Source: Amaranthus tricolor (taxonomy: Eukaryota > Streptophyta > Magnoliopsida > Caryophyllales > Amaranthaceae). Taken from it: a stretch of 64,000 nt of DNA. The number at the start of each line of letters is the position of its first letter. Within the stretch, counting starts at the first letter, position 1. The notes below the pieces were generated by a model, which was not told where the DNA came from, made no database searches, and saw only the letters and a list, made by a program, of their open reading frames with translations. Both the position numbers and the translations under genes were made by a program. Where the stretch lies: assembly GCF_026212465.1 (NCBI RefSeq), contig NC_080047.1:34026007-34090006 (forward strand), given 5' to 3'. Positions 24,240-37,327 of this stretch are shown here, piece by piece.

Positions 24240-27200
24240 ATGTCGTCCGTGAGTTTAGCCATTACCAGTATTAGTACCAGCAGCTGCAACTCATCTTTGG
24301 TGAGTAACAATGTCAGTTCTATCTTCTTCAACTTCACTCGCCGCTCAATTCTTCCACTGCCGCACTCATGTAAACGCAGGAACAACATTATTCCCATTCA
24401 AGCAAGTTCTGCTCAAAATCACAAGACCACTTTACAGTACAGAAAACTCGGTGATTCTGATCTTCTCATCAGCGAAATCACCTTCGGCACTGTATGAATT
24501 CTTTACTATTATTATTGTTGTTGTTGTTGTTGTTGTGCAACTCTGAATTAATTGATTTTAATTTGAATGACTATTTCAATATATAATCATGCTTCAATTT
24601 TATGAAGATAAGAACAATAATGCCAACAATATGGGTACTGATCAGAAGAGTAACATGTTGCTGAATTTTTGGGTTAAAGACCTGTTTCATTTGAAACTAA
24701 ACACCGATTTTAGTCGAACAATGGAAATAGGATAGTTTGTAATTTGTTGGGTTTTTAAATCAAGAGAAAGTTCTGTGTTTTCAAGGTTGTTGTCGTCAGA
24801 AAATTTTTCATAAGAACTTTGCCTCAATAATTGTTTCTTTGTACCTAATTTATATCATAAAATTTTGTTTATCAGTCAATTTTACCAAATAGCTCAGTTG
24901 TACTAGACAAATCATAGGGCGTGGTATTGAGAATGATGGAATTTACTATTTGGAGGTGCATTTCAACAAGGCAAAGTAATTCTTCGAGTCAAAAAGCAAT
25001 TATGATCTTGGCATAAAACGGTATCTAGAAAAACATTTTCCTTCATTAGTTGGTTTGAAATTAGATTCTATGTGCAAGCCTTTCTATTTTGGCCAAAAGT
25101 CATAAACACTAGTATAAACACTCATATTCTAGTAGTATGAATAAAATTAAAGAACCAGCTTATTCATTTTGATGTTAAGGTCATGCACCGATTTTGCAAC
25201 ACACAATTTTTCATATTATGGGCTATTTATTGATGACGAGACTCAAATGCGTTGGATTCATTTCCTTAAACAAAAATCTGAGCTGTTTGCAACCTTTATT
25301 GTTTTTTATTATTTGATATATTTAATTTCAAACATAACCATTAATTTATCGTACTGATATGGGAAGGAATATGTGAACTCAAATATGAAACTTTTCTTCA
25401 ACAACAAAGGCCTCATTAACCTAACAACCTATCCAAATACTCGACAACACAATGGAGTTGCTGAATGGAAAAACATAACTTTACTTGAGATTACCGGAGC
25501 ACGAATATTCAAATCCCATCTACCAATTTATCTTTAGCCTAATTTCCACCACAACCTACCTCACTACTAGATTACCCACAAAACGTCTTCAATGCCAAAC
25601 CCCTCTTACTACCCTTCAAATCCATCATACCATACCTTCATATTTCTTACCTCCCAGAGTCTTCGGATGTACAGTTTATTTCCACCGTCCTAAAAGAGTT
25701 TGAAATAAACTTGAGCCAAGAGCGATTAAAGGTGTGTTTGTTAAGTATAGGGTCAATTAGATGTTTGGATCTTGCATTAAATAGATTTTAATTTCATTGA
25801 AATTGAGTTTTATTATGACTAGCTTAGATGTCAGGGAGAGAGTGGGGTTGACAATCTAAGTTGGTTGACTAGTCCTTTATAACTAAACCTTGACCTAATA
25901 GACCAAGTAAGTAATACCATTGAGACACCACCTCAGAATTTTCAATTTATTCCTCAATCACAACATCCGATCATTACTTTACCAAAGAGGTAAATCAAGA
26001 TGATAGTCATATGAGACTTGATGAAAGTACTGACCCTAGTGTTCATAATGAAAATGATATACCTGTGATCGAGGAACCCTAATAGGATATACCAATTGCC
26101 TCCTCGTAATATACAATATTTTCTCCAATGAGATGTGATTCAGAGTGTCAAGATCAAAAATCAAAGTATCCAGTTGACAGAACATGTGCAGAGAACTTAT
26201 CACAAGTATTATGGCTTTTATTTTTGCTTTATAATCCACACTTATCTAAAGAAAGATAAAGAAGCACTAGAATGTGTCCATTGGAAGAGAGCTACATATG
26301 AAGAAATTGATGCACTTTAGAGAAATGATACTTGGGAGAAGTGTGCCTTGCTAGAAAGACAGAAAATTGTGGGTTGTAGATGTGTGTTCTCAATAAAGTA
26401 CTATAAAAATAGACTATTGAAAGATACAAAGCACGATTGGTGGCATAAGGGTACACCCAGACATACGAGATTGATTAATCAGAAACATTCTTACTAGTAC
26501 CAAAAATTGATATTGTTCTAGTCTTTTTCTTAGTGGTAGCGCATCAAAATAGTCTTATTCATCAATTTGATGTCAAGAATGCCTTTCTTCATGGAGAAAT
26601 ACAAGAAAAGTTTACATGGAAGCTTCTCTAGGTTTTTCAGCAGACTTCTTTGTTGTCACTAAACGGTGTAAGCTTAAAAAGGCTCTTTATGGGTTGAAAC
26701 AATCTCTAAGAAGCTGGTTTGGAAAATTTACATCAGCTATGAAGAGATTTCGTATCTTCAAAGTAATTGTGATCACACTTTGCTCTTAAAGAGGAGAGGA
26801 GAACTAATAACATGTCTCACAGTTTATGTAGATGACATAGTTTTCAGTGGAAATGATGAAGAAAAATTAAGCTACTTAAGCAAAAACTGACCAAGAATTT
26901 GAGTTGAAAGACCTTGGAAGACTTAAACACTTATTGGGGATAGAGGTGCTTTGATCACATAAAGGTATCTTTATCTCTCAGAGAAAGTATGTTCAGGATC
27001 TTCTAATTGAAATAGAGATGTTAATTGCAAAATAATAGAAACACTAATGATAATGAATTATGGGTTGCAGATGCTTGAGGATGGAAAGCTAGCATACCCT
27101 GCACGATATCAAAGATTAGTAGGGCGACTTAGCTACCTTCTGCATACTTGGCCTGATATTTCAAATGCACTATAAGTAGTAAGCATATTTATTCCAAACC

Positions 27201-30200
27201 CCTAGTGGAACATATGGAGGTTGTTTATGAATCTTGTGATATCTTAAAGGTACCACATGGAGACCAATACTATACAAGAAGAATAGGAATTTGAATCTTT
27301 AGGCATATACAAATGCAGACTAGGAAGGTGACAAAGATGGTAAGAAATCTACTTCAGGATACTTTACATTTGTGGGGTGGAAATCTTGTAACTTGGAGGA
27401 GCAAAAATCTTAAGGTTGTTGCATTGTTTAATGCTGAAGCGAAGTTTCGAGGAATTGCCAAGGGAAATACTGGGTCCTGTGTCTTGTGGCTCCAGCAATT
27501 GTTACCTAACCTTGCTTTCATCCAGAAGGTAGTTGTGAATATATAAAGGTGGATAAACACTTTATCAAAGTCAACTTGGAGGCCAAGGTCGTGAGTATTC
27601 TTTTTGTAAGATCGAAGGACTAATTGGCTATTATTTTAACAAAGGTTATTGGTGCACATTTATTGAAGATGTCCTACGCAAGTTGGATGTTGGAAATCCC
27701 ACAACCCAACTTAAGGGGGGAGTATTAGAGAATAAAAAGCAAAAAGATTGTAATTTCTGTGAATATAACTGTATATTTACAGATTTGTATCCCTAAGATT
27801 ATGCTAGAACTAAGGGAACGTTGAAGCATGTTGTAGTATATAAACAGAGGATCTAACCACTGTTTGTTCTTTAAGCTGAAATTAAGTGACTTTATTAACC
27901 CCAAAACTGATATATAAAGTTCGTTTGTTGCATGAAATATTGAACACTGTGTAATAGTTTTCATTGGATGTCCATCTCAATTAATGTTTGGAAATAGTTA
28001 TGCTTTTATGACCTGTTCTCCACGACTTAATTTTGTTTCTAACAAGTTCAAATTTACACTATGTTTAGATAACGTTTTTGATAGGAAAGGAAGGGGAGTG
28101 GAGGAGGGGAAAGAGAATGGTCGAAAAGGGAGGGACGGGAAAATTGGTGTGTTTTCCTTGCAAATCTTTCCAATGTTGGAAGGATTTGTTTTGTTTAATA
28201 TATGAAGAAGCTAATCCTTCCAATTCTTTTCCCTCCATTTTCCTCTCTTCTTCTATTGGCATCCAAATGAGGGAAATTCAATCTCTCCATTTCCCTTCTT
28301 TCCTTTCCCTCCATTTTCTCTAACTCAACATAGTGTTATTGAGTTTAGTTTGAATAAGTTTTGTTAGTCACTTTCATTCTCATGTTTTTAGCTCTATTAA
28401 GTTCAATTTAGTGGGGAGAGCATGCTCTTAGTGTTGTTTGTAATATAAATCAGTGAATGGTAATGTTTTTTAAGTAAATGGCAGACACTTATCATTACAA
28501 CGTTGGTTAACATTAGCATGGTTCAAGTTTATTGTCTAATGACATTTGTTGTTGGGAAGTTTAATCAAAATGCCTAATTGTGGATTGTGGTTGCTTTTTT
28601 TTTTCTATTAAAGCCTCTAAGGAAAGTGCCCTCTGGTCCAAGGTTTAACTCATCTTCATCTATTGGTATTTATCATTTCATGTTTGTTGCGATTGTTTCA
28701 GATGACATTTGGGCAACAAAATACAGAGAAAGAATCTCACGATATGCTAAGTTATGCATTTGATCATGGCATCAACATTCTGGACACCGCAGAAGCTGTA
28801 AGTGTCCAACGCCTTTCTTTATCTGTCTTGTTAGTGGTTCTGTCTCTGCTTGAATCAAAAGAAAATACTATACACATTATGTGGATAGATCACCGGGAAG
28901 GCGGGAAGAAAAGACCTTTTTGTGAAGATTTTTATCTACGATTCTGATGTCATTTTTCTTTCTCATAATGTTTTTTGTTTAAACACTTGTCCTGCATATC
29001 AACTTAGGTGTGAATCTGTGAATGAAAGGTAGTGAGGATGGAGTATTGTTCTGTTCCGCCAGAATCTTGTCTTTTTTAGTCTTCTGCAGATGTGTAACCT
29101 ATGTTATCAGTCACCAGTTTTGAAACAATGGAGATTGCTTTGCAGTATCCAATCCCAATGAACAAGGAAACACAAGGAAGAACAGATCTTTATATAGGTA
29201 GCTGGTTGAAGTCGCAGCCACGTGATAAGGTGTGCTCACAGTTGTATGCTCACTGAAAGTCATTCTTAAATTATTTAAGTTATGTCAATTTAGTCTTGAA
29301 TATTCAATTTCATTCAAAAAAATTTGTCCAAATTCATCATGTCAACTTCATCATTGTGACTAACTTTTTGTATTTGTGGTGAACAGTGGGTGTAATCATT
29401 TGGAATTTTTTATTTGGATTTTGGAATCATAGATTCATATGCTTCTTCAGGTTATTATAGCAACAAAAGTATGTGGTTATACTGATCGAGCCGGATATGT
29501 CCGTGACAATGCAAAAATATTGCGTGTTGATGCTGCTAACATAAAGGAAAGTGTGGAGAAAAGCCTTAAGCGACTCAACACTGACTATATTGACTTATTA
29601 CAAATTCATTGGTGAGAAATATTCTGATCTGGTTTGTTTCAAGAATCAAGAAACTGCATACTGACTTTAGCTTTTCATTGATTAAAAATTGAAGTGGGAA
29701 TTATTTTTGTCAGGCCAGATCGTTATGTATCATTGTTCGGTGAATTTTTTTACGACTTTAACAAATGGAGGGGAGGTGTGCCATTTGAAGAACAACTGAA
29801 GGCATTGCAAGAAGTCATTGATGAAGGAAAGGTATGGATTTATTATAAGAAGCCTGTGATTGCCGGTGTATCTTTGAGAAATTTGTTGTCGAGTTTATGT
29901 TTTAATGGTAGAAATTTGTAAAAAGGTATAAAACAATAAAAATGGTTGAAGAAATTTTAAATGTATGCTAGAGTATTGTGGTGTTTTAAGTCTGATTGGT
30001 GTGACTTAGTCCTTAATCCATAGTTCAAAGTGTTGTGGTGAAAAGAGGTGAAAAGGGGTTATATAAACATAAGGTGAAAAAGGCTTGAAAAGAAAATTTG
30101 GCTTTGGAGACAGAAGTAAAAGCCAAGTCGGCTTTTCCCTGGCCAAGAACTCGGCTTTATGTGCTGGAACATTTCTGTTTTTTGTTCTTTTCGTTCCTTC

Positions 30201-33200
30201 TTTTCCTTAGGCTTTGTATGTAAGTGTATTAGTCCCTATATGTTATAAATAGGGAGAAACACATAGAATTTAGATAGAATGCTTTCTTAACACCTCTTTC
30301 TCTCTACAAAAACTTTTCTCTCCTTATTATCTATTCCTCATTTAAGGGTGAACTATGTATATCTTTGTGTTGGTCTTGATTGCGTTTTGATTGCTTTAGT
30401 TTGTGTTCTTGATTTTGTTGCATAAGAATTAAGTTTTTTGGTGTAATTGTGCAAGGTGTTCTTGAGACTTAAACCTTTGATCTTTTGGGTGTTGGGGTGT
30501 AATCTATCAAGTATGAACTAGGGGGATGATTAATGATGCTGTCTAAGTTTTAGAATAATGCACATATGTTTCGTTTGAAGTTTTGTTTGCATGACTATTG
30601 ACTATGCTATTGCGTAAATCAATTCAAGCCATGAAGAGCCTAATATTTGTAACTAGCTACTTGAAATTAATTTGTTCGGTAGTTACTTATATACTCCATA
30701 TGTTCATGTTGTTTGAAGGCTACATAGCATCCCTTCAATTGATCAGGTTGAGAGCTTTCTAAACACTACCACTATCACCACCAACAATGCCAAATCCACC
30801 CAAATAATTGAGTCAGCTACATGAACGATCAGCTCTAATAGTCGTCCATTCCGATTTTCAAGTTTCAAGTTTCAAGTTTTAAGTTTCAACCATCTCAAAA
30901 TCCTTCATATCCTTTTCCACTCTCGAGGTTATTGTTGAATCCCCAAGTTTTAACTTTCTATTTTCCTTATCGGTTTATCAATACCACATTGTTGCACAAG
31001 TTCAAACCATATTAAAATAAGTTGTCCAAGTATTAGAGGTGTTCAAAATAAACTCGATGATCCGATATTTACCCGACCATATAACCGAACCCGACTTGAA
31101 CTGAGTTCAAAATCAATTTAAAATTATATAAAAATCAATTAAGACACAAGATCCGGTTTTGAACCGACTCGAAACACCTACCTTGAAATTGACCCAATGA
31201 TCCGAACGAACACCTTTACTAAGCACCAAAGAACATTAAACATCCGAGTGACATAATGATGTAGCTTTCTCATTAATATGAGAAACAAATTGTAGATATG
31301 GCTATTGGTGACTATTCAATTATGATATGTTTGGATTAAAGGAAATGGAAGAATAAGAAGGGGAGGAAAATAAGTGGATGATGTTTGGTTAGCTAGATAT
31401 TGTTGAATATATCAAAAGGGGACTGGAGGGAATGGAGGAAGGGAAGAATTGGAGGGCTCCTTTACATTTTCACAAAACAAAACCTTTCAACATTTTAAAT
31501 ATTTGGAAGGAAAATACATCAATGACTCGTCCCCTCTTTTCTTCTTCACTTACCTTACATCTACTTCCTTTCCTTCCTAACGTGTTATCCAAGCGTACTC
31601 TTATTCAAATTACCCTTGACTTCATGAGTTCTAGTTTCTCCAATTGATCATACTCAGGATGGTTTATAATTGTTTCCATTTACATGTAGTCTTCCTCTCA
31701 ACCAAAAATGAGAAAGGAGTAATTAGGAACCACTTTCGTAAACAAGTTAGCAATGACTTCAATAATAAACATTGACAAGACCACAGCTTTTACGTCAAAA
31801 ATGCAGAAATTACTTTCAATTCCTTAAATACTATGCTTGTCTTTTAGAAAATACGTGTCTTCTGTTTCGTTGGTAGAAAGATGCTGTTGCATCTACATAG
31901 ACCTCCCTTAAAACTCTATGCTGGACTGCTATGCGATACATATTGACTGGTTGACGGTTGCTGACATCATCATTGTTGAGGTTTAAATCTAACTTTTAGG
32001 ATCGATTCTGAAATGCTAGCCCAACTCTAATAAAAATTACTGAGACCAAATCGTTTTATGTTGAAAATCCGCACAACCACTACGAGAAATGAGATGTTGG
32101 AAACCACCAGATTTGAAGCAAACAAATCTTGGACACAATCCCAAAAGAAAATAACAATTTCTCAAAGCTCCCAAAAGACATGGGTACTTTGGAGATAAAA
32201 GTAAAATCTTATGCTATGAAATGGACCACTCAACGAAGAAAAGAGGGAGATGAGGGAGAAGAAACAAAACCAACAAAGCAAACAAACAATCCAAACAACC
32301 ACATACACAAATAGTTTTATAGGTATACCTTAGATACCCTCCCGAAAATCAAATCTTTTGTATTTCTTAATGATTGATGATTTCAACTAATTACACTAAG
32401 AAGTAAGAACACACTCACAAACACACTCAATAGTGTTTTGGTTGCAATCCAATTTTCCTCACAATAACAGAATTCACTCCTCTCAGATGATTATACAACC
32501 TAGAATGAATATTGAAGATGCTTTCCTTACTCAATGATCTTCCTCTGATCTTTGGAATCTTCTTATTTTTCCAAAGGGGTCAAAGGAATCATTCCTTACA
32601 TTTCCCAAAGTCATCCGCATGTGATTTATAATGCAAAAACAAGGACACATAAACTAGGATGTCTATTGCCAAAACCAAAGTTCTGACACTCATTGCTTGT
32701 TCGAGTCCCTTAAGTGCTCGTTCAAGTATCTCCCAAGTTCACCCAAGACTTGTTTTCATCTAGATAAGCCCTAGATAAGCCTTGTTCCTGTTTTCAGAAA
32801 TCTGCTGGTTTAAATCAGCATGCTCCCTCAAATAGCTGCTCGTTCAAGAAGCAACATTCTGCTGCCTCTGTGATGGGTAGCCCACGCTGCTCGTCCGAGC
32901 ACATTGGTGGCTCGTTTGAGCAGTCTTTCTTGAGTGTTCAGCTTCTGCCTGTTTCTTTGCACCATTCTCATCTATGAAACTCCCTCATCACTTGGGCTCC
33001 TTAGCATAGCAAAAACATCCCCATTTTTATGCTTAAACACTCCATGAACATGCTTATTCTACCAACTTTCTCTTTGGTGCTAATGAGAACTTTCATTGCT
33101 TAGGTTTTCGCTCAACAATGCATAAAACATCTTTGTTTGGAGGATTTGGGTTTAGAAACAATATTCTATAAAGCTGTAAATGTAACATAACAAGAATGAG

Positions 33201-36200
33201 GAACATGAAGAATATAAGCTAGAAAAGGTTAGGAACAATTCATCATTTATATATTTGATGTGATAGAAGATAATATTTAGGGAGGGAGAAGAGAAGATCT
33301 CCTTTGAAGTTCAAAGTATTTTAAATGAAAATTATGGGCAAAACCAAAATTTGCTTAAGGGCTTTGTTGTCAGACTATGCATTTGAAGTCTTCTTTTATA
33401 TGAATAAGAAATACAACTATTGGATTGTTTAACCTTCCCCCTACTAATGGTTTTGTTAACATGATGGAACTTAAGACAATAAGATGTAGGTGACTGACAC
33501 CCTCACTGTATTTTTTTTTTTTCTGATAGTACTAGTGTGGTTGCTGCTGTTTGGAGTCTTGCGTTGTTTGACGATGTAAACATTGATCAACGATGGTTGA
33601 GTCGTGACTGCTATCGTAGAATATTGTGCTATAAACTTCCTAACTTACACATTATAGTACGATTAATGGAACTTACCAAATGCATAAAGTCTCAACATGT
33701 CAAGTGAGTCTGCTACATATTGGACACTTCTTTGTATTAACTCATAATGTGTTACATTTATATTTTCTAGGGAACTAGAATATATCTCCAGTATGCCAAT
33801 GGTGCTACAAATAACTATTCTAATTGTCTGTAGTTTATTTAGTTATCAATTATCATTGAAATTCAATTCTGTATTAGGCATCCTGACTCTCCCGTCATCT
33901 TAAATAGAAATTATGCTGTCTTTTTTATTTTGGCTTTCTCCCCTTTGCATCATTACTCCATAACTTCTGGGATCTATTGCTTGTACTGTCCCCACTTTTT
34001 CTGAAGCTTTGTAATTCCCTTACAGAAATTTTGTGTGAAACTTGCCTCTTGGCTTGCATTATTATCATGTCAAGGTTTTTTTTATTAATCCTCTTACTCT
34101 ACTCCTGTATGCATAGTTTGGAGCATTTTAACAATGTCATTAACACACAGGTAAGATACATTGGTGTCTCGAATGAAACTTCTTATGGAGTTATGGAGTT
34201 TGTCCATGCAGCAAAAGTCGGAGGCCTCCCAAAGATAGTTAGTATTCAGAACTCCTACAATCTACTAGCTCGATGTAAATATGAAGGCGAGTTCACTTCT
34301 TTTTCCCCCTACTTTTAAACTCTTGTTACCAACTTTAATGTGTGTTTTGCGTCGAAATAAATTTCATGTGTTTGCAATTTCTCTTGTTTTTGCTGTGTTC
34401 GACAAGGATGTCTAGTACAGCAATATGAGATGGCTCTTGCTTTCTTCGCTTTCTTATATTTGTTTTCAAGTTTGTGCATCAACATCAGAACCATCATTAC
34501 TAATTTGTGTTGAATGTTGGAAAAATGAGAAATGGTTGATAAGCATGTAACTGATCCAATTCTAAATTAGCATGCACAAATTGTAACTTGAGATATTCTC
34601 ATGGTGAGACCGTCTACTTATATATAGGCTTAATAACTCAACTAAATTGATTAAAAAAGAAATAGGGCTTTCATTTTGTTTAAAAATGTTCCGAAAGATA
34701 GATCCACTATCTCTTCCTTCATTTCCACAGATTATCCTCCAATCTCCATTACTGCACAAAATATTTCTTTCCATCTCTTCAAATTTTAATTATTGCCTAA
34801 CAAAAAGAAACATTTTACTCCATTACTTTCCAACAAAGCCAAACACAAATCTCCATTATCGCTCATCAAGAACAAATGGCAACACCGAAGTTCGCACCAC
34901 GACTATAGCTGTCTCCCCTCGTCTAGCTATGCTGCCACCAGCACCATGGTAGTCAGATACCGCGGATCGATGTTGATGGTGGCTGTGCAATGGACCTCAA
35001 TATCAATTGAGGTTAATTTAACAATTTGAAATTATTTTGTAACTAAAGCTGGTTGTTGAGCTCAAAACCGTGTAGTCTGATAAATTAAGTGATAGTTTCC
35101 GTGTCATTTTATTTGACAAAGTGATAATTATAAATGTCTATTTTAATTGAAAAACTGATAATTTTCAATGACAAAGTGATGGTATAAAGTGAGAAATGAT
35201 AAGTTTGTTATTGGGCTTGTAAACAAGACCAACACAAGAGGAGAATAGACTGCATGCAAACCTGATGAGGTTCCTTCCTTCAATTGGTAATAGGAGGAGT
35301 AGTCCATCAAGCTTATATGTTAGTCTACCTCTCTATAATTCTTTGATGTGGGATCACATGTGGATTATTTTCCAACAACAAGGGAGTATTATGTGACAAG
35401 GTAGTAGTTTTATCTGACAAATTAATAGTTTTAAGTGTCAATTTTAACTTTTAAGTGACAAATGGACATTTTAAGAGACAAAGTGATAGTTTTAAGAGAC
35501 GAAGTAATAGTTTTAAATTTTAGCTTTATGGTACAAATTGACATGTTTAAGTGACAAAGTAATTGTAGATGAACCTGATGTTGATGATTTGATCTCATGG
35601 AATAAAGAGGAATCCAGTTTCATTGCCAGGCTACATATCCAACTAACTTAGGTTACATATCCAAGGCTTTTATGAGCTGCATCTGCTATTAAACACTGCT
35701 TCACAGCATTTTTATAGTTAGGGCTACTATTTCAAGTTTGTTAGGTTACATATCCAAGGCTTCCGACATCTTACCGTCATATTTCTGGAATGTTGAACTG
35801 AAATTCACAATGCATATCCTAATTTTATAAGAATTCTGTGAATGCCTTGCAGTTCAATTTGTTGGCAAATTCATAAGCAATGTTTCAGGTTAACATATTT
35901 GCATATTTCTAATTCTTGGTTGAAACACATCTCAACTATCAAGACCTTTTTGTGCATATCTCGCATAACCTTCTGGCTCTCACGATTTTTTTTTTTTTTT
36001 TTTTTTTTTTTGCCAGTATGTGGCTAAATAAGATGCTTAACTGAGAATTAGTGTTTGATACATCTGACTAGTTACTAAAATGTTAAGACTTGGAGTAAAC
36101 ATTTAACATCATCATTAAGCTGACTTAATCTACACAAATGCTTGCAGTTGATCTGGTTGAAGTTTGTCATCCAAAGAATTATAACATTGGACTGCTTGCC

Positions 36201-36659
36201 TATTCTCCTTTGGGTGGTGGAAATCTCACAGGAAAATATTTAGATTCTGCTTCTGATGCTGCTAAGAAGGGAAGGCTAAATCTTTTTCCCGGTTATATGG
36301 AAAGATATATAAAATCTTATGCAAAGGTAAATATACTTCCTTTGCCGTCCTAGTATCTTTGGCCATAAATTCTTTGATTTTCCTTGAATTAATTAGATAT
36401 ATTATGCTTATGATTTCAGGAGGTTACTGCCAAGTATGTTGAGCTGGCTAGTAAGCATGGTCTGTCTCCTGTGCAGCTAGCACTTGCGTTCGTTAGAGAT
36501 CGCCCATTCATTACTAGTTCAATCATCGGTGCAACTTCAGTTGATCAACTCAAAGAAGACATCGACGCATTTTTGACTGTTGAAAGGCCATTGCCTCAAG
36601 AAATTATGCAAGATATTGAATGCATTTTCAAGAGAAACAAGGACCCAGCAATTGATTGA
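24240..36659 (+). CDS. Aldo/keto reductase, probably plastid-targeted (8 exons, 421 aa)
   Basis: Exons: 24240-24491, 28702-28797, 29146-29229, 29451-29611, 29714-29831, 34151-34286, 36148-36326, 36420-36659. All junctions keep frame. The first ~50 residues are Ser/Thr/Arg-rich without acidic residues, like a plastid transit peptide. The rest is an AKR (beta/alpha) barrel with the catalytic tetrad D112, Y117, K150 and H197. Later segments include IGVSNETSYGV, LLAYSPLGGG, LFPGYMERY and IIGATSVDQLKEDI. The length and these segments match the plant oxidoreductase family of Arabidopsis At1g04420, related to E. coli Tas. It should reduce carbonyl compounds with NADPH; the substrate is not known from sequence. 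Intron 6 has a GC donor (34,287). Introns 1 and 5 exceed 4 kb because of transposons. No stop or frameshift is seen. Confidence 0.93.
24546..25169. other. First part of AKR intron 1
   Basis: Unremarkable AT-rich intron sequence. A short (GTT)n run lies at about 24,510-24,536, just after the donor site. Nothing else is visible before the copia remnant. Confidence 0.6.
25170..27722 (+). pseudogene. Ty1/copia retrotransposon remnant in AKR intron 1
   Basis: Pieces of a copia pol appear in order: integrase core (25,180-25,300, GLFIDDETQMRW; 25,370-25,500, NTRQHNGVAEWKN), integrase end (25,560-25,720), reverse transcriptase (26,290-26,980, with YVDD at 26,825-26,836), RNase H (27,300-27,560), and a polypurine tract AAGGGGGGAG at 27,712-27,721. 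All are scrambled by many stops and shifts. It lies in the sense direction of the host gene. The gag, protease and 5' LTR are missing. Confidence 0.85.
27723..27970 (+). repeat. Probable 3' LTR remnant of the copia element
   Basis: It begins TATTAGAGAATAA directly after the polypurine tract, as copia LTRs do (TGTTAGAG with one changed base). The right end is not clear and no partner LTR exists here. Confidence 0.45.
28057..28335. mobile_element. Tourist-like (PIF/Harbinger) MITE in AKR intron 1 (279 bp)
   Basis: CACTATGTT and AACATAGTG form inverted ends with TTA duplications at 28,054-28,056 and 28,336-28,338. One arm is purine-rich and the other pyrimidine-rich, so it can fold back on itself. 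The element at 31,323 has the same length and plan. Confidence 0.75.
29832..31033. other. AKR intron 5, left part, with LTR-like promoter stretch
   Basis: No gene. At 30,040-30,420 the sequence looks like a solo LTR fragment: a TATAAATAGGG box at about 30,245, then a CT-rich stretch. No inverted TG/CA ends or flanking duplication could be fixed. Confidence 0.35.
31034..31218. mobile_element. Small hAT-type MITE in AKR intron 5 (185 bp)
   Basis: Ends TAGAGGTGTTC and TAAAGGTGTTC (other strand). The 8-bp flanks CCAAGTAT and CTAAGCAC match at five of eight positions, and all three differences are transitions. Confidence 0.6.
31323..31600. mobile_element. Tourist-like MITE in AKR intron 5 (278 bp)
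   Basis: Ends TGATATGTTTGG and GAGTACGCTTGG (other strand), flanked by TTA at 31,320-31,322 and 31,601-31,603. It has the same purine-arm/pyrimidine-arm layout as 28,057-28,335. Confidence 0.65.
31601..34150. other. AKR intron 5, right part
   Basis: Non-coding. Around 32,690-32,940 a motif like GCTCGTTCAAG / GCTCGTCCGAGCA recurs four or five times in a more GC-rich patch that looks transposon-derived but carries no recognisable protein. The remainder shows nothing. Confidence 0.4.
34287..34292 (+). other. GC splice donor of AKR intron 6
   Basis: Exon 6 must end GAAG at 34,286 to keep frame with exon 7 (Val-Asp-Leu-Val-Glu). The intron then begins GCGAGT. The GT four bases later would create a stop at once. 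GC-AG introns are a known minor class. Confidence 0.85.
34293..36147. other. AKR intron 6 with irregular short repeats and poly-T
   Basis: From about 35,090 to 35,560 variants of GACAAAGTGATAGTTTTAAG recur about ten times at irregular spacing. A run of about 24 T lies at 35,987-36,011. No coding sequence is seen. Confidence 0.6.
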
Positions 36660-37086
36660 GCCTCTTTTTTTTTCTTTTTTTTTTTAAAAAAAAATTTAAG
36701 TAGAAGGGCTCTTCAGTTGGAATCAGACTTTAGTATTTTTGGTGCCTACTGAAAATTCAAAACCCAAGTCAGGCATGGTGGATCTATCCCTCCTTCATTA
36801 TCATTGATTGAACACTCTTCAACTTATTGAAATTTTATCATCAATTAACCATTGTATTAGAGTAATATATCCAATATTTTGTTGTAAAAGACCAAATTAG
36901 ATTCTGGGAGAAATAAAGCTAAACAGCCATTCTTAAGTATTGATATTGGTTTAATTTTCATTACTAAGTCGAAGATTAACCCAGTGTAGTACTAGTGCTC
37001 CTTAATTTAAAAAACATATTGTTACATTGTGGTTTTTTTAAATCTTTTTTAGGTGAATTTAAAAGCAGCGATAACTTATTCTATTA
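36660..37086. other. AKR 3' flank with probable poly(A) signal
   Basis: AATAAA at 36,912-36,917 lies about 250 bases after the stop codon in AT-rich sequence and is the best poly(A) signal candidate. Confidence 0.45.
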
Positions 37087-37324
37087 TGTAGTGTTTGGGA
37101 ACAAGTATTTCATTTCAAATTATGAATTTTAATTATGAAATTATAAATGAAGAATTTGAGAATGACAAGGTTTAGGTATTCATTCTCAAATTCTCAACTT
37201 TAACTACTTTAAAAATCATGGTGGAATTTGATCCAAATTCAAATTTGAAAAGTTTTGATTGCCAAACAATAAATTTGAGCCAATTCCAAATTTTCAAATG
37301 AAATTATTGTTTCCAAACATGACA
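37087..37324. mobile_element. Tourist-like MITE between the two host genes (238 bp)
   Basis: Ends TGTAGTGTTTGG and TGTCATGTTTGG (other strand), flanked by TTA at 37,084-37,086 and 37,325-37,327. The interior (ATTTCAAATTATGAATTTTA) matches the MITE that is split by the Tat element at 50,758 and 63,405. Confidence 0.75.
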
Positions 37325-37327
37325 TTA

